A stretch of 64,000 nucleotides of DNA from contig JBEIGE010000001.1 of the NCBI GenBank assembly GCA_040382055.1, positions 166,849-230,848 of the forward strand. Direction: 5' to 3'. Each line of letters opens with the position of its first letter. The stretch's first letter is position 1. The position numbers and the translations under genes are program-made. Positions 35,319 through 44,133 of the stretch are shown in pieces. The notes beneath the pieces were generated by a model. It was not told the origin of the DNA. It ran no database searches and worked only from the letters and a program-made list of their open reading frames with translations. Origin of the DNA: JBEIGE01 sp040382055 (GTDB taxonomy: Bacteria > Pseudomonadota > Gammaproteobacteria > Burkholderiales > Burkholderiaceae_C).

Positions 35319-36599
35319 TTAAAGGGAATAAACCGGTTTGCCCTTGACTTGCTGGATTTTGTCGCGCGCCCAGGGCTTGGGGTCCTGGCCTTTGGGCAGC
35401 AGCACGCCAGCGGCTCGCACTTGCTGGGTGCTGGCGTCCAGTGCCGGTGGCTCCAGCCCTTGCGCCAGCCCTTCTGCAGCTTCTTGCAACATGCGCCGCG
35501 CCATCACGATGGCCTTGTCGGTGGGCAGCAGCAACTCTTGTGTACGGTCCTGAAGCGGCCCCATGCTTTCCTGCAGCGAGGCATCCTGCTCAGAAAAACC
35601 GAAGACGCCGCTGTAGGCGCGCTTGTCTTTCTGCGCCTGTCGGTCGATCAGGTAATCGTTGTCTTTGTTGGCGCGCGGCCGCCAGCTGATGGGCTGCACG
35701 TCCTCATATTGCACATGGATGCCCTTGCCCGCGGCCATCAGGCTGCGCTCTTCGTCGCTCAGCGGCTTGTTGGGGTGGTAGTTGATGCTCCAGGCCCAGC
35801 AATTCTCATCGTCAATCGGCACCCACACATGGCCACCCAGGGAGTGGTCACCAAACGGCGGGATCAGGGTGAACCAGGGAAATAACCACTGGGTGATGCG
35901 CCAGTAATCGGTGTCGATATCGCCGTTGCGCCGTCCGTACAGCGTCAGGCCGAAGGGGTTTTTCTCGATATCAAAGACCACGTTGCCATCGGCCTTGATG
36001 TAGTCCAGCGCGCGCACGCCCTTGTGCATGGGGTCGATATCAACCTCGTAGCGGTGCACATAAGACACATGGGCAGTATCGATGCCGCCTTCCATGGCCT
36101 GCAGGTAGTTGCATTGCTGCAGCCGCTTTGAAATAAAGACATGGCTCTCAGGCAGAGTGCACCACTCCACTTCAGGCGCAGCGGGCTGTTGGTCTGGTGG
36201 GCCCATATAAGCCCAGACCAGACCGGCGCGTTCGATGCAGGGATAGGCCTTGATCCGCATTCGATCGGCCACCTGAGGCGCAGACGGCACATCCACGCAG
36301 GCTCCGGTGCGGTCAAACTTCAGGCCGTGGTAGGCGCAACGGATGCCGCATTCTTCGTTGCGGCCAAAAAACAATGAGACGCCCCGGTGGGAGCAGAACT
36401 CGTCAATCAGGCCGGGCTGGCCGGTGGTATCGCGAAAAGCCAGCAGCTTTTCACCCAGAATCTTTACCCGGACTTGCGGGCCATCGGGTAGGGCGATCTC
36501 GGCGCTCGAGAGGATAGGTACCCAATAGCGGCGCACGAGCTGGCCCATGGCGGTGTCGGGGCCGGTGCGGGTGAGGCGATTGGCGGTGGCTTGGTCCAT
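35319..36599 (-). CDS. Aromatic ring-hydroxylating oxygenase, Rieske alpha subunit (phthalate 4,5-dioxygenase-like)
   Basis: This terminal oxygenase component has 426 residues. The Rieske [2Fe-2S] ligands are C69-x-H71 and C88-x-x-H91. The mononuclear iron ligands are likely H177 and H182 with bridging D174 in G-G-I-D-T-A-H-V-S-Y-V-H-R. The wording resembles the phthalate/vanillate class, which uses one alpha subunit and a separate FMN/ferredoxin reductase. No reductase gene is in this window, so it must be supplied from elsewhere. It is first gene of an operon with a Bug receptor and an SDR. Confidence 0.94.
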   Translation of the reverse strand: MDQATANRLTRTGPDTAMGQLVRRYWVPILSSAEIALPDGPQVRVKILGEKLLAFRDTTGQPGLIDEFCSHRGVSLFFGRNEECGIRCAYHGLKFDRTGACVDVPSAPQVADRMRIKAYPCIERAGLVWAYMGPPDQQPAAPEVEWCTLPESHVFISKRLQQCNYLQAMEGGIDTAHVSYVHRYEVDIDPMHKGVRALDYIKADGNVVFDIEKNPFGLTLYGRRNGDIDTDYWRITQWLFPWFTLIPPFGDHSLGGHVWVPIDDENCWAWSINYHPNKPLSDEERSLMAAGKGIHVQYEDVQPISWRPRANKDNDYLIDRQAQKDKRAYSGVFGFSEQDASLQESMGPLQDRTQELLLPTDKAIVMARRMLQEAAEGLAQGLEPPALDASTQQVRAAGVLLPKGQDPKPWARDKIQQVKGKPVYSL

Positions 36600-36670
36600 G
36601 GGGTCCTGCGTTTTGAAGGCGAGCTTGAAGTGTGCGTCAGATGGACGCTAGAGACAAACAATCGATGATT

Positions 36671-37114
36671 CTAGTTGGCGCAAGCCCATGCCCCGGCCAA
36701 ACAGCAGGCACTGGCGACCACGGTCAACACCAGGCGCATCGTCAGCCACGGCGCGGCACCAAAGCGCGGGTACGCCACTTTATCAACCACCAAGCAGGCT
36801 ACCAGACCTACCGCAATCAGCCACAAGCCATAAGGCAGCGGTACAAGCAAGGCGACCCAGGCGATCAGGCTTGGTGTGACCCCCCAGACCCACAGGGCTT
36901 GGGAGGCATTGCGGGAGTCGCGCATGTTCAAGCCCCAGTAAATGGCCCCCAAAAAACTCAAGATACAAGCGCCGTAGCCCAGCAGTGCGCGCGCCGCAAG
37001 GTCTTGGAAATGCGGTGGGCCAAACCAGACCGCCAGGGCCAGGGTCACAAAAGGGGTCAGACCGGCATAGCCCAGCAGCTGGACGAGTCGGGAAGGGCTG
37101 TTGCTTGAATTCAT
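36671..37114 (-). CDS. DUF3429 domain membrane protein
   Basis: This 147-residue integral membrane protein has four or five hydrophobic helices. It has the DUF3429 pattern: L-G-Y-A-G-L-T-P-F start, Y-G-A-C-I-L-S-F-L-G-A-I-Y-W-G and the central W-G-V-T-P-S-L. Function is unknown. It lies alone between the Rieske operon and the SOUL protein. Confidence 0.86.
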   Translation of the reverse strand: MNSSNSPSRLVQLLGYAGLTPFVTLALAVWFGPPHFQDLAARALLGYGACILSFLGAIYWGLNMRDSRNASQALWVWGVTPSLIAWVALLVPLPYGLWLIAVGLVACLVVDKVAYPRFGAAPWLTMRLVLTVVASACCLAGAWACAN

Positions 37115-37201
37115 GGGGTATGAAGGTTACCCCAGAAGTGGCTTTCAGCACCAGTACCAGCACCAGCGCCAGCGCACTGGGGCTGGTATGGCGTTGCAGC
37201 G

Positions 37202-37849
37202 CTAAGGTGCCAGCGGGATATGAACCTCATTGCGCCGCATGAACCAAGGCGTCCACGGCGGGTTGTAGCGTGCCAGGGCGGGCAGCCCGGTTGCCTGCAA
37301 ACCATGGCTGGTCATATAGGTTTTGAGTGCATCGGTTTGGCGTGCCACATCGTCATCTCTGGCCAAGCCCGAGAAGGTTACCGCGGCAAAACGCGTTGGC
37401 GGCAACACCTGGAGTTGAACCCGGGTGTCGTTGGGCGTAGGCAATGACTCCAGCGTGTAGCTCGCCGGCATGATGAAGCGCACGGTCCATTCGCCGGGCT
37501 GTCCGGGCACGCCGGTCTGAATGACCGGGGCCGTCATGGCAATGGTCTCGCTGTCCGGTTTTGCCGGTGCTGGCGTTTGCACCACGGGCGCTGTCATGGC
37601 GATGCTTTGCTTGCGTGTATTGCCACCAAAAATATAGGCTGCCAGCAGTCTGAAGCCAGCGTTACCGGCTTCATTGCGCGAGCCAGATACGGTGACTTGC
37701 GCCGCCACCAGAGCTGGGTAGTTGCGGACCTCGAAAGCGCCTTCTTTCAGGCTGACGGTGTAGCTTGGTTCTTCAGTGGCCATGGCGAGTCCTCCAAACA
37801 TAACAAGCACCAGAAGTGCACCCAGAGAAGCGGCAAACTTGAAATTCAT
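37202..37849 (-). CDS. SOUL/HEBP family haem-binding-like protein, exported
   Basis: This SOUL-domain protein of 215 residues has a signal peptide (M-N-F-K-F-A-A-S-L-G-A-L-L, cleavage near A-M-A-T-E). Family motifs are Y-T-V-S-L-K-E-G-A-F-E-V-R-N-Y, I-A-M-T-A-P-V (present twice, at about 80 and 100) and the F-M-R-R-N-E-V C-terminus. ATG 37849 is chosen; the longer in-frame start has no signal character. It may bind haem or other tetrapyrroles in the periplasm. It is divergent from the SYLF gene. Confidence 0.9.
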   Translation of the reverse strand: MNFKFAASLGALLVLVMFGGLAMATEEPSYTVSLKEGAFEVRNYPALVAAQVTVSGSRNEAGNAGFRLLAAYIFGGNTRKQSIAMTAPVVQTPAPAKPDSETIAMTAPVIQTGVPGQPGEWTVRFIMPASYTLESLPTPNDTRVQLQVLPPTRFAAVTFSGLARDDDVARQTDALKTYMTSHGLQATGLPALARYNPPWTPWFMRRNEVHIPLAP

Positions 37850-37978
37850 GGTCGATTCCTTGCGTTGTACATGCATGATGCCACCTCTGCGTTACTTGTA
37901 TGTGCGACAACGTACCGACATCGCCCCAGGGATGGGTCATTCTCAAGCTCGGCAATCCGCCTAAGCCAAGGACCTATC

Positions 37979-38542
37979 ATGACATTGAACAGACGATACT
38001 TTCAGGAGATGCTGGCCATCACCGCAGCCGCCTTCTGCCTGGGCGGTTTTGGCCTAGAGGCCCAAGCCGCCACGTCGGAGGACCTGGACAAGGACGCGGC
38101 TCAAACCTTGCAAGCCCTTTTTAAAATGAACCCTACCGCAGAGACCATTTCCAAAAAGGCAAAGGCTACCCTGGTATTTCCCAAAATCGTCAAAGCCGGA
38201 CTCATTTTTGGCGGAAGTTACGGCGAAGGGGTGCTCATTCGCAGCGCCATGGCCAACGCGTACTACAACAGCGTGTCTGCCTCCTGGGGTTGGCAGGCGG
38301 GCGCAGAGACCTATGCTTATGTGGTGTTCCTCATGAGCGACAAGGCGGTCAACTATCTGGATGAATCCAAGGGTTGGGAGCTTGGTGTGGGGCCTACCGT
38401 GGTTGCCGTGAACGAGGGCGTGGCGCGAAACCTGTCCACCACCACCCTCCAGGACGACGCCTATGCCTTCATCATCGATCAGCAGGGCTTGATGGCCAGT
38501 CTGAGCATTGAAGGCACGAAGATCAGCCGCATCAAGCGCTAA
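37979..38542 (+). CDS. SYLF/YSC84-domain lipid-binding protein, exported
   Basis: This 187-residue protein has a signal sequence (residues 1-30, ending E-A-Q-A-A) and the SYLF (DUF500) domain: T-L-V-F-P-K-I-V-K-A-G-L-I-F-G-G-S-Y-G-E-G, W-G-W-Q-A-G-A-E-T and a terminal S-I-E-G-T-K-I-S. SYLF proteins bind phosphoinositides or membranes in eukaryotes; in bacteria they are periplasmic and of unclear role. ATG 37979 begins the real gene; an upstream in-frame extension is non-coding. Its stop overlaps the convergent FAD-dehydrogenase stop. Confidence 0.9.
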   Translation: MTLNRRYFQEMLAITAAAFCLGGFGLEAQAATSEDLDKDAAQTLQALFKMNPTAETISKKAKATLVFPKIVKAGLIFGGSYGEGVLIRSAMANAYYNSVSASWGWQAGAETYAYVVFLMSDKAVNYLDESKGWELGVGPTVVAVNEGVARNLSTTTLQDDAYAFIIDQQGLMASLSIEGTKISRIKR

Positions 38543-39969
38543 GGCAGCGAAAAGATCTTTCCCGGATTCATGATGTTCTTCGGGTCGAGTGCCCGCTTGA
38601 TGGTGCGCATCATGTCCACCGCGCCAGAGCCGGTCTCGTTGAGCAGAAAATCCATCTTGTGCAGGCCTACGCCATGTTCGCCGGTGCAAGTGCCTTCCAG
38701 GCGCAAGGCGCGGGCAACCAAGGCGTGGTTGAGCTGCTCGGCCACGGCGTGTTCCTCGGGTTTGTCGGGATCGATCAAATAGCCGAAATGAAAGTTGCCG
38801 TCACCCACGTGACCGACCAGAAAGTAGGGCAAGCCACTGGCATTGGCTTCCTCCACGGAGTCGAGCAGGCAGTCGGCCAGCCGTGAAATCGGCACGCAGG
38901 TGTCGGTGGAGATGGCGCGGCAACCAGGTTTGCTCTGGATGGCTGCAAAGTAAGCGTTATGCCGTGCCGTCCACAGGCGGGTGCGGTCTTCCGGAGTGGT
39001 GGCCCATTCAAACGCCTGGCCCCCGTGCTCACTGGCCAGCGCCTGGACTGTTTCTGCCTGTTCTTTCACGCTGCTCGGTGAGCCATGAAACTCCATCAGC
39101 AGCAACGGCTCTTCGCGCAGCGTAAGCTTGGAGTGCGCGTTGACCATCCTGACGGTATTGCCGTCCAACAGTTCGACCCGCGCAATCGGAATGCCCATCT
39201 GGATGATCTGGATGGTGGTGCGAACGGCGGCCTCAAGGCTGGGGAAAAAGCAGATTGCCGCGGAAATGGCCTCGGGCAAGGGGTAGAGCTTGAGCGTGAT
39301 TTCGGTCATGATGCCCAAGGTGCCTTCGCTGCCGACCATCAGGCGGGTCAGGTCATACCCGGCCGCTGATTTTTTGGCGCGGGTGCCGGTGCGGATCACC
39401 TCGCCGCTGGCCGTCACCACTTCCAGGGCCAGCACGTTCTCGCGCATGGTGCCGTAGCGCACGGCATTGGTTCCGCTGGCGCGGGTGGCGCTCATGCCGC
39501 CAATGCTCGCGTCTGCGCCAGGGTCAATCGGGAAGAACAGGCCGGTGTTTTTGATCTCCTCATTGAGCTGCTTGCGCGTGACGCCCGGTTGAACGGTGAC
39601 CGTCAGGTCTTCCGGGTGAACCGACAAAATCCGGTTCATGCGGCTGACATCAATGCTGATGCCGCCTTGCACCGCCAGCAAATGGCCCTCCAGTGATGAG
39701 CCGGTGCCAAAGGGGATGACCGGGGTGTTGTATGCGCTGGCCAATTGCACCGCTTGTGACACTTCTTCGGTGTTCAGGGCAAACACCACGGCAGCCGGCG
39801 GTGGCACTGTGGTGTAGACCGATTCGTCGCGGCCATGCTGTTCGCGCACCACCAGAGCCGTTGAGCAGCGGTCGCCAAATTGTTTTTTCAGGGCCTCAAT
39901 CAGCGCTGGCGGCGCGTCGCGCAGCTGAACATCAGGTAACAGATGGGCAGATAGTGTGGGGGCATTCAT
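38539..39969 (-). CDS. FAD-linked oxidoreductase, D-lactate dehydrogenase (cytochrome)/GlcD type
   Basis: This VAO-fold flavoenzyme oxidises D-2-hydroxy acids and passes electrons to the respiratory chain. The FAD-binding loop is P-V-I-P-F-G-T-G-S-S-L-E-G-H near residue 85, followed by G-A-D-A-S-I-G-G-M. The C-terminal domain has G-H-V-G-D-G-N-F-H-F (metal/substrate His residues) and T-G-E-H-G-V-G-L-H-K. It has 476 residues; GlcE and GlcF are not adjacent, which favours a stand-alone D-lactate dehydrogenase. It is convergent with the SYLF gene. Confidence 0.9.
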   Translation of the reverse strand: MNAPTLSAHLLPDVQLRDAPPALIEALKKQFGDRCSTALVVREQHGRDESVYTTVPPPAAVVFALNTEEVSQAVQLASAYNTPVIPFGTGSSLEGHLLAVQGGISIDVSRMNRILSVHPEDLTVTVQPGVTRKQLNEEIKNTGLFFPIDPGADASIGGMSATRASGTNAVRYGTMRENVLALEVVTASGEVIRTGTRAKKSAAGYDLTRLMVGSEGTLGIMTEITLKLYPLPEAISAAICFFPSLEAAVRTTIQIIQMGIPIARVELLDGNTVRMVNAHSKLTLREEPLLLMEFHGSPSSVKEQAETVQALASEHGGQAFEWATTPEDRTRLWTARHNAYFAAIQSKPGCRAISTDTCVPISRLADCLLDSVEEANASGLPYFLVGHVGDGNFHFGYLIDPDKPEEHAVAEQLNHALVARALRLEGTCTGEHGVGLHKMDFLLNETGSGAVDMMRTIKRALDPKNIMNPGKIFSLP

Positions 39970-40044
39970 AAGGAAACTCCAAAGAATTCAGCGCGGGGTC
40001 AGGCGCTGATGAATAATGCCCCATTTTGAACCAAGGTTGTCCAC

Positions 40045-40611
40045 ATGGGAAATCGACTCACACAAATTGCCACCCGAACGGGGGACAACGGCAGCACCGG
40101 CTTGGGTGACAACACCCGCGTTTCCAAAAATAGCCTGCGCGTTCACGCCATGGGCGATGTGGACGAGCTGAACTCGAACATCGGCGTTTTGCTGTGTGAA
40201 GACATGCCGGTTGATGTGCGGGAGGTATTGGTCGAGATTCAGCACCAACTGTTTAACCTGGGCGGGGAGCTGTCTATCCCCGGCTATGAGCTGCTCAAGG
40301 CAGACGCCGTGCTGACGCTGGACCAGTCCTTGGACACTTACAACAACACCCTGCCCAAGCTCAAGGAGTTCATCCTTCCGGCCGGTAGCCGTGCGGCATC
40401 CCTGGCGCACGTGTGCCGTACCGTGGCGCGTCGGGCCGAGCGGGCTGTGGTGGCATTGGGTAATGAAGAAGCGCTCAAAGACACGCCGCGCCAGTACCTC
40501 AACCGCCTCAGTGACCTCATGTTTGTGCTGGCCCGTGTACTCAACCGCATGGATGGCGGTGACGATGTTTACTGGAAAAGCCAGCGCTTGTCGCTGGGAG
40601 ACGCGGCTTAA
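40045..40611 (+). CDS. Cob(I)yrinic acid a,c-diamide adenosyltransferase, PduO type
   Basis: This enzyme makes adenosylcobalamin from cobalamin and ATP. The ATP-binding start T-R-T-G-D-N-G-S-T-G-L-G-D is at residues 8-20. The cobalamin-side motifs are H-A-M-G-D-V-D-E-L-N-S-N-I-G and R-T-V-A-R-R-A-E-R with the N-R-L-S-D-L-M-F-V-L-A-R helix. At 188 residues it is normal. It is just upstream of the acetoacetyl-CoA synthetase; its own pathway link (B12-dependent mutase) lies elsewhere. Confidence 0.94.
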   Translation: MGNRLTQIATRTGDNGSTGLGDNTRVSKNSLRVHAMGDVDELNSNIGVLLCEDMPVDVREVLVEIQHQLFNLGGELSIPGYELLKADAVLTLDQSLDTYNNTLPKLKEFILPAGSRAASLAHVCRTVARRAERAVVALGNEEALKDTPRQYLNRLSDLMFVLARVLNRMDGGDDVYWKSQRLSLGDAA

Positions 40612-40651
40612 GCCCCGCAACAACGATTCGCTGGTGGGCACTTAAACGACC

Positions 40652-42916
40652 ATGACCACACCCTACATCCCGCAAATCCGTCTGTATCAAAACTGGCTGC
40701 ACCAGCAGCGCGGTCTGTCGTTCGACACCTATGACGCCCTCTGGCGCTGGTCGGTCACGGATCTGGACGCCTATTGGCAAAGCATCTGGGACTACTTTGA
40801 CGTGCAATCCCCCACGCCGCACAGAACTGCTTTGGCGGTGAACCGCATGCCGGGTGCGCAGTGGTTTCCCGGTGCGCAGCTGAACTACGCGCAGCAGGTG
40901 TTTCGCCATGTGCAAGCCGCTCAGGCCGCTGGCTTGCCGGCCCTGGTGAGCCACAACGAACGCAGCCTGCATGCCGGTGAGCCGGCAACCGAGCTGAGCT
41001 GGCCCGAGCTGCAGCGGCAGGTGGCCTCGCTGGCCCTGCACCTCAAAAGACAGGGCCTTGAACCGGGCGACCGGGTTGCCGCCTATCTGCCCAATATTCC
41101 CCAGGCCATGGTGGCTTTTCTGGCGGTTGCCAGTCTGGGCGGCGTGTGGAGCATCTGCGCCCCCGACATGGGCACAGCTGCCGTGCTCGACCGCTTCAAG
41201 CAGATCAGCCCCAAGGTGCTGATAGCCTGTGACGGCGTGCGTTATGGCGGGCGTGATATGGACCGTCGCGGCGTGCTGGCCGAACTGTTTGCCGCGCTGC
41301 CCAGCGTGCAGCATGTGGTGGTGCAGGGCAATCTGGGCCTGGCACCACCCGCTCCTGATTCAATAGCTGACTATTCACTGTTTGAAAGGGCTATAGCGCA
41401 AAATGATGCAGAAGTGACGGCCTTCAAACCACTCTGGCTGCCGTTTGACCACCCCTTGTGGATTGTGTACTCCAGCGGTACCACCGGCTTGCCCAAACCC
41501 ATCGTGCATGGGCATGGCGGTGCTGTGCTGGTGGGGCTGGCGCAGATAGTGGTGCAGCACGATGTGGCCTGCAGTTATGCGGCCAACTCCTGGGGCGAGC
41601 GCTACCACTGGTACAGCTCAACCGGTTGGGTCATGTGGAACGCGCAGATGGCCGGTTTGCTTAACGGCACTACTTGCTGCATCTTTGATGGCAACCCGGC
41701 AGGGCGCACGGTGGACGCCCTGGGCCAAAAAGTCGCCCCCGACTGGACCACGCTCTGGCGTTTTGCTGCCGATGTTCGCGCGACCTTCTTCGGCGCAGGC
41801 GCCGCCTTTTTCGCCAACTGCATGAAGTCCGGCATTAGCCTGAGCGCCTGCGGAGAACTAAGCCAGGTGCGAGCGCTGGGAACAACCGGGTCGCCCCTGA
41901 GCGAAGAAGTACAAAACTGGGGCACGCAACAGTTTGTACAAATCTATGCCCACAAGGAGTTGCTTCAAACGGTGGGCAACAGATTCAACGCCGGGCCGCC
42001 CCAAGTTGAATCAGCCCCCTTGGGGGGCAGCGACCCACTCGCAGTGGGGGAGCGTGGGGGCAACAGATTCAACGCCGGGCCGCCCCAAGTTAAATCAAAT
42101 ATCTGGTGGTGCAACATCTCTGGCGGCACCGATTTTTGTGGTGCATTCATCGGCAGCCATCGCGAGTTGCCCCAAATTCCGGGTGAAATGCAGTGCCTCC
42201 TGTTGGGCTGCGCCGTCGAGGCCTGGAGCGAGAAGGGCGAATCGGTAGTGGGGGAAGTGGGTGAACTGGTCTGCACCCAGCCCATGCCCAGCATGCCGTT
42301 GTACTTTTGGGGTGATGCCAACAACGTCAGGTATCTCTCCAGTTATTTTGATATGTACCCCGCGGGTCATGGACGTCTGCCTGGTGGCGGCGATGCCCCT
42401 GCGCAGTCCGGCCCGGTCTGGTGTCATGGCGACTGGCTGCGCCTCGTTGCCCATGAGGGCCACAGTGGCTGCATCATTTATGGCCGCAGTGACGCCACCA
42501 TCAACCGCCACGGCTTGCGCATGGGCACGAGCGAGCTCTACAGCGCGGTCGAGGCCCTGCCCGAGGTGCTGGACGCGATGGTGGTCGACCTTGAGTACCT
42601 GGGCCGCGACAGCTACATGCCACTGTTTGTGGTGCTGCGCGAGGGCCAAGCACTGGACGACGCCATGAAAGCACGCATTGCCCTGGCCATACGAGAGGCG
42701 CTATCACCCCGCTTCGTGCCCAACGACATGTTTGCTGTGGCCGAAATCCCCCGCACCTTGACTGGCAAAAAGCAGGAGCTGCCGATCAAAAAACTGCTAC
42801 TGGGTCAGCCTCTTGAGAAAGTGCTCAACCGCGACACCATGGCCAACCCAGCGTGTCTGGACTGGTATGTGGCTTTTGCAGCCCGCTACGGCGCAGGCAA
42901 AGCAGATCCGCGCTGA
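40652..42916 (+). CDS. Acetoacetyl-CoA synthetase with in-frame repeat insertion
   Basis: This acyl-adenylate ligase activates acetoacetate. The P-loop Y-S-S-G-T-T-G-L-P-K-P-I is near residue 274, the N-I-S-G-G-T-D-F-C-G-A-F motif near 487, and the C-terminal catalytic Lys motif L-T-G-K-K-Q-E near 707. At 754 residues it is ~80-100 longer than family members. Residues 442-483 are encoded by two copies of a 40-bp repeat plus a GC-rich hairpin spacer, inserted in frame just before I-W-W-C-N-I-S-G-G. A second extra stretch (A-G-H-G-R-L-P-G-G-G) lies near residue 572. Catalytic motifs are intact, so activity is possible but unproven. Confidence 0.92.
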   Translation: MTTPYIPQIRLYQNWLHQQRGLSFDTYDALWRWSVTDLDAYWQSIWDYFDVQSPTPHRTALAVNRMPGAQWFPGAQLNYAQQVFRHVQAAQAAGLPALVSHNERSLHAGEPATELSWPELQRQVASLALHLKRQGLEPGDRVAAYLPNIPQAMVAFLAVASLGGVWSICAPDMGTAAVLDRFKQISPKVLIACDGVRYGGRDMDRRGVLAELFAALPSVQHVVVQGNLGLAPPAPDSIADYSLFERAIAQNDAEVTAFKPLWLPFDHPLWIVYSSGTTGLPKPIVHGHGGAVLVGLAQIVVQHDVACSYAANSWGERYHWYSSTGWVMWNAQMAGLLNGTTCCIFDGNPAGRTVDALGQKVAPDWTTLWRFAADVRATFFGAGAAFFANCMKSGISLSACGELSQVRALGTTGSPLSEEVQNWGTQQFVQIYAHKELLQTVGNRFNAGPPQVESAPLGGSDPLAVGERGGNRFNAGPPQVKSNIWWCNISGGTDFCGAFIGSHRELPQIPGEMQCLLLGCAVEAWSEKGESVVGEVGELVCTQPMPSMPLYFWGDANNVRYLSSYFDMYPAGHGRLPGGGDAPAQSGPVWCHGDWLRLVAHEGHSGCIIYGRSDATINRHGLRMGTSELYSAVEALPEVLDAMVVDLEYLGRDSYMPLFVVLREGQALDDAMKARIALAIREALSPRFVPNDMFAVAEIPRTLTGKKQELPIKKLLLGQPLEKVLNRDTMANPACLDWYVAFAARYGAGKADPR
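41356..41402 (+). repeat. Dispersed AT-rich repeat, copy 3 (inside coding sequence)
   Basis: CAATAGCTGACTATTCACTG followed by TTTGAAAGGGCTATAGC resembles the intergenic copies at 26301, 31061 and 49621. It is translated in frame as S-I-A-D-Y-S-L-F-E-R-A-I-A in the acetoacetyl-CoA synthetase. Similarity is by eye, so this copy is less certain than the intergenic ones. Confidence 0.4.
41974..42097 (+). repeat. Two 40-bp direct repeats with palindromic spacer, translated in acetoacetyl-CoA synthetase
   Basis: Copies at 41974-42013 and 42058-42097 are identical except for one base and start GGGCAACAGATTCAACGCCG. The period is 84 bp, exactly 28 codons, so the frame is kept. The spacer contains CCCCCTTGGGGGG and CCCACTCGCAGTGGG hairpins. 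The element resembles GC-rich intergenic repeats that I associate with Comamonadaceae genomes, here inside a gene. Confidence 0.85.
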
Positions 42917-42919
42917 AGC

Positions 42920-44032
42920 TCAGGGTACAACCGTGGTGAAGAGGAACACCGCAAAAATAACCAGATGAACAGCACCCTGGAGTACGGTCGTGCGCCCGGT
43001 ACCCAAGGACAGGGTTGCCACGATCAGCGATAAAACGAGCAGCACGGTGGACTTGGTATCGATCCCCAAAGTGAGGGTCCAGCCGGTCAGCAAGGACACA
43101 AGTGCCACACCAGGAATCGTCAAGCCGATGCTGGCCAGCGCAGAGCCCAAGGCCAGGTTCAGGCTGGTTTGCAGACGATTGGCACGCGCAGCGCGTAAAG
43201 CCGCGAGGCCTTCGGGCATGAGCACCACCGCGGCAATGATCACGCCCACCAGCGCTTTGGGTGCACCTAGCGCACCTAACAGGGTTTCTACCGACGGAGC
43301 CAGGCCCTTGGCCAGCATCACCACTGCGGCCAGGCAGATCAACAAAAGCACGAAGCAGGCCCACGCCGCACGCGCGGTGGGCGGCGGTGCATGGACGTCT
43401 GAATCGGCAGCAGCGTCTGTCGGCAAAAAGTAGTCTCGGTGCCTGACCGTCTGGACCAGCACAAAGATGCTGTACAGGACCAGCGTCACGACCGCAATGA
43501 ACCCAAGTTGACTGGCACTGTAGACCGGACCGGCTGCACTGGTTGTGTAGTTCGGCAACACCAGCGTGAGTACCGCAATGGCGGCCAAAGTCGCCAGCGA
43601 TGCACTGACGCCAAACTGCCCAAAGGACTGCTCATGAAAACGACTGCCGCCCAGCAGCAGGCATAAGCCAACCATGCCATTGAGAATGATCATCACCGAC
43701 GCAAAGACCGTATCGCGAGCCAGGGTTGTCGTTGACGGCCCACCCGCAAGCATCAGCACCACAATCAGTGCAACCTCAATCACCGTGATTGCAACCGCCA
43801 GCAATAGCGTTCCATAAGGTTCACCGGTGTGATGGGCCACAACCTCGGCATGGTGTACCGCGGCCAGCACGCAGGCGATGAGGCCGAATGTCATGAGCAG
43901 GTGGTAGAGCCCCGTATCCCACGTGTTGGCCCCACCAAGCAGTGCCATGCCGCAAAGCGGGGCAACGACGGACCAGACAGGCAAGGCCTTGGGCAAAGAA
44001 AACATGTTGTGAATGTACTCCGAGAAAGTCAT
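42920..44032 (-). CDS. Calcium/proton antiporter ChaA family
   Basis: This CaCA-superfamily exchanger has 370 residues and about eleven hydrophobic helices. The two alpha-repeat motifs are G-E-P-Y-G-T-L-L-L-A-V-A-I-T-V-I-E-V-A and V-L-M-P-E-G-L-A-A-L-R-A-A-R-A-N-R-L-Q-T-S-L-N-L-A-L-G. The acidic residues in them bind the cation. A cytoplasmic loop near residue 215 is rich in Asp and Pro. It would extrude Ca2+ or Na+/K+ in exchange for protons. It is convergent with the acetoacetyl-CoA synthetase, 3 bp apart. Confidence 0.93.
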   Translation of the reverse strand: MTFSEYIHNMFSLPKALPVWSVVAPLCGMALLGGANTWDTGLYHLLMTFGLIACVLAAVHHAEVVAHHTGEPYGTLLLAVAITVIEVALIVVLMLAGGPSTTTLARDTVFASVMIILNGMVGLCLLLGGSRFHEQSFGQFGVSASLATLAAIAVLTLVLPNYTTSAAGPVYSASQLGFIAVVTLVLYSIFVLVQTVRHRDYFLPTDAAADSDVHAPPPTARAAWACFVLLLICLAAVVMLAKGLAPSVETLLGALGAPKALVGVIIAAVVLMPEGLAALRAARANRLQTSLNLALGSALASIGLTIPGVALVSLLTGWTLTLGIDTKSTVLLVLSLIVATLSLGTGRTTVLQGAVHLVIFAVFLFTTVVP

Positions 44033-44133
44033 CCGCGCCTATCGTCCCCATTCAAGGGGCCCGGTTTGGCCAGTCTTTGGTTGTGGCAGTATCGGCAACA
44101 GTTCAATCATCATTCAAACGGATTCAAAACCAA

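Noticed and set aside
34088..35347. 419-residue open frame on the plus strand
   Set aside because: It is antisense to the SDR and Bug receptor genes, both of which have full family motifs.
41974..42097. CRISPR-like array
   Set aside because: There are only two repeats, the spacing contains palindromes rather than unique spacers, and it lies in frame in a gene with no cas genes nearby.
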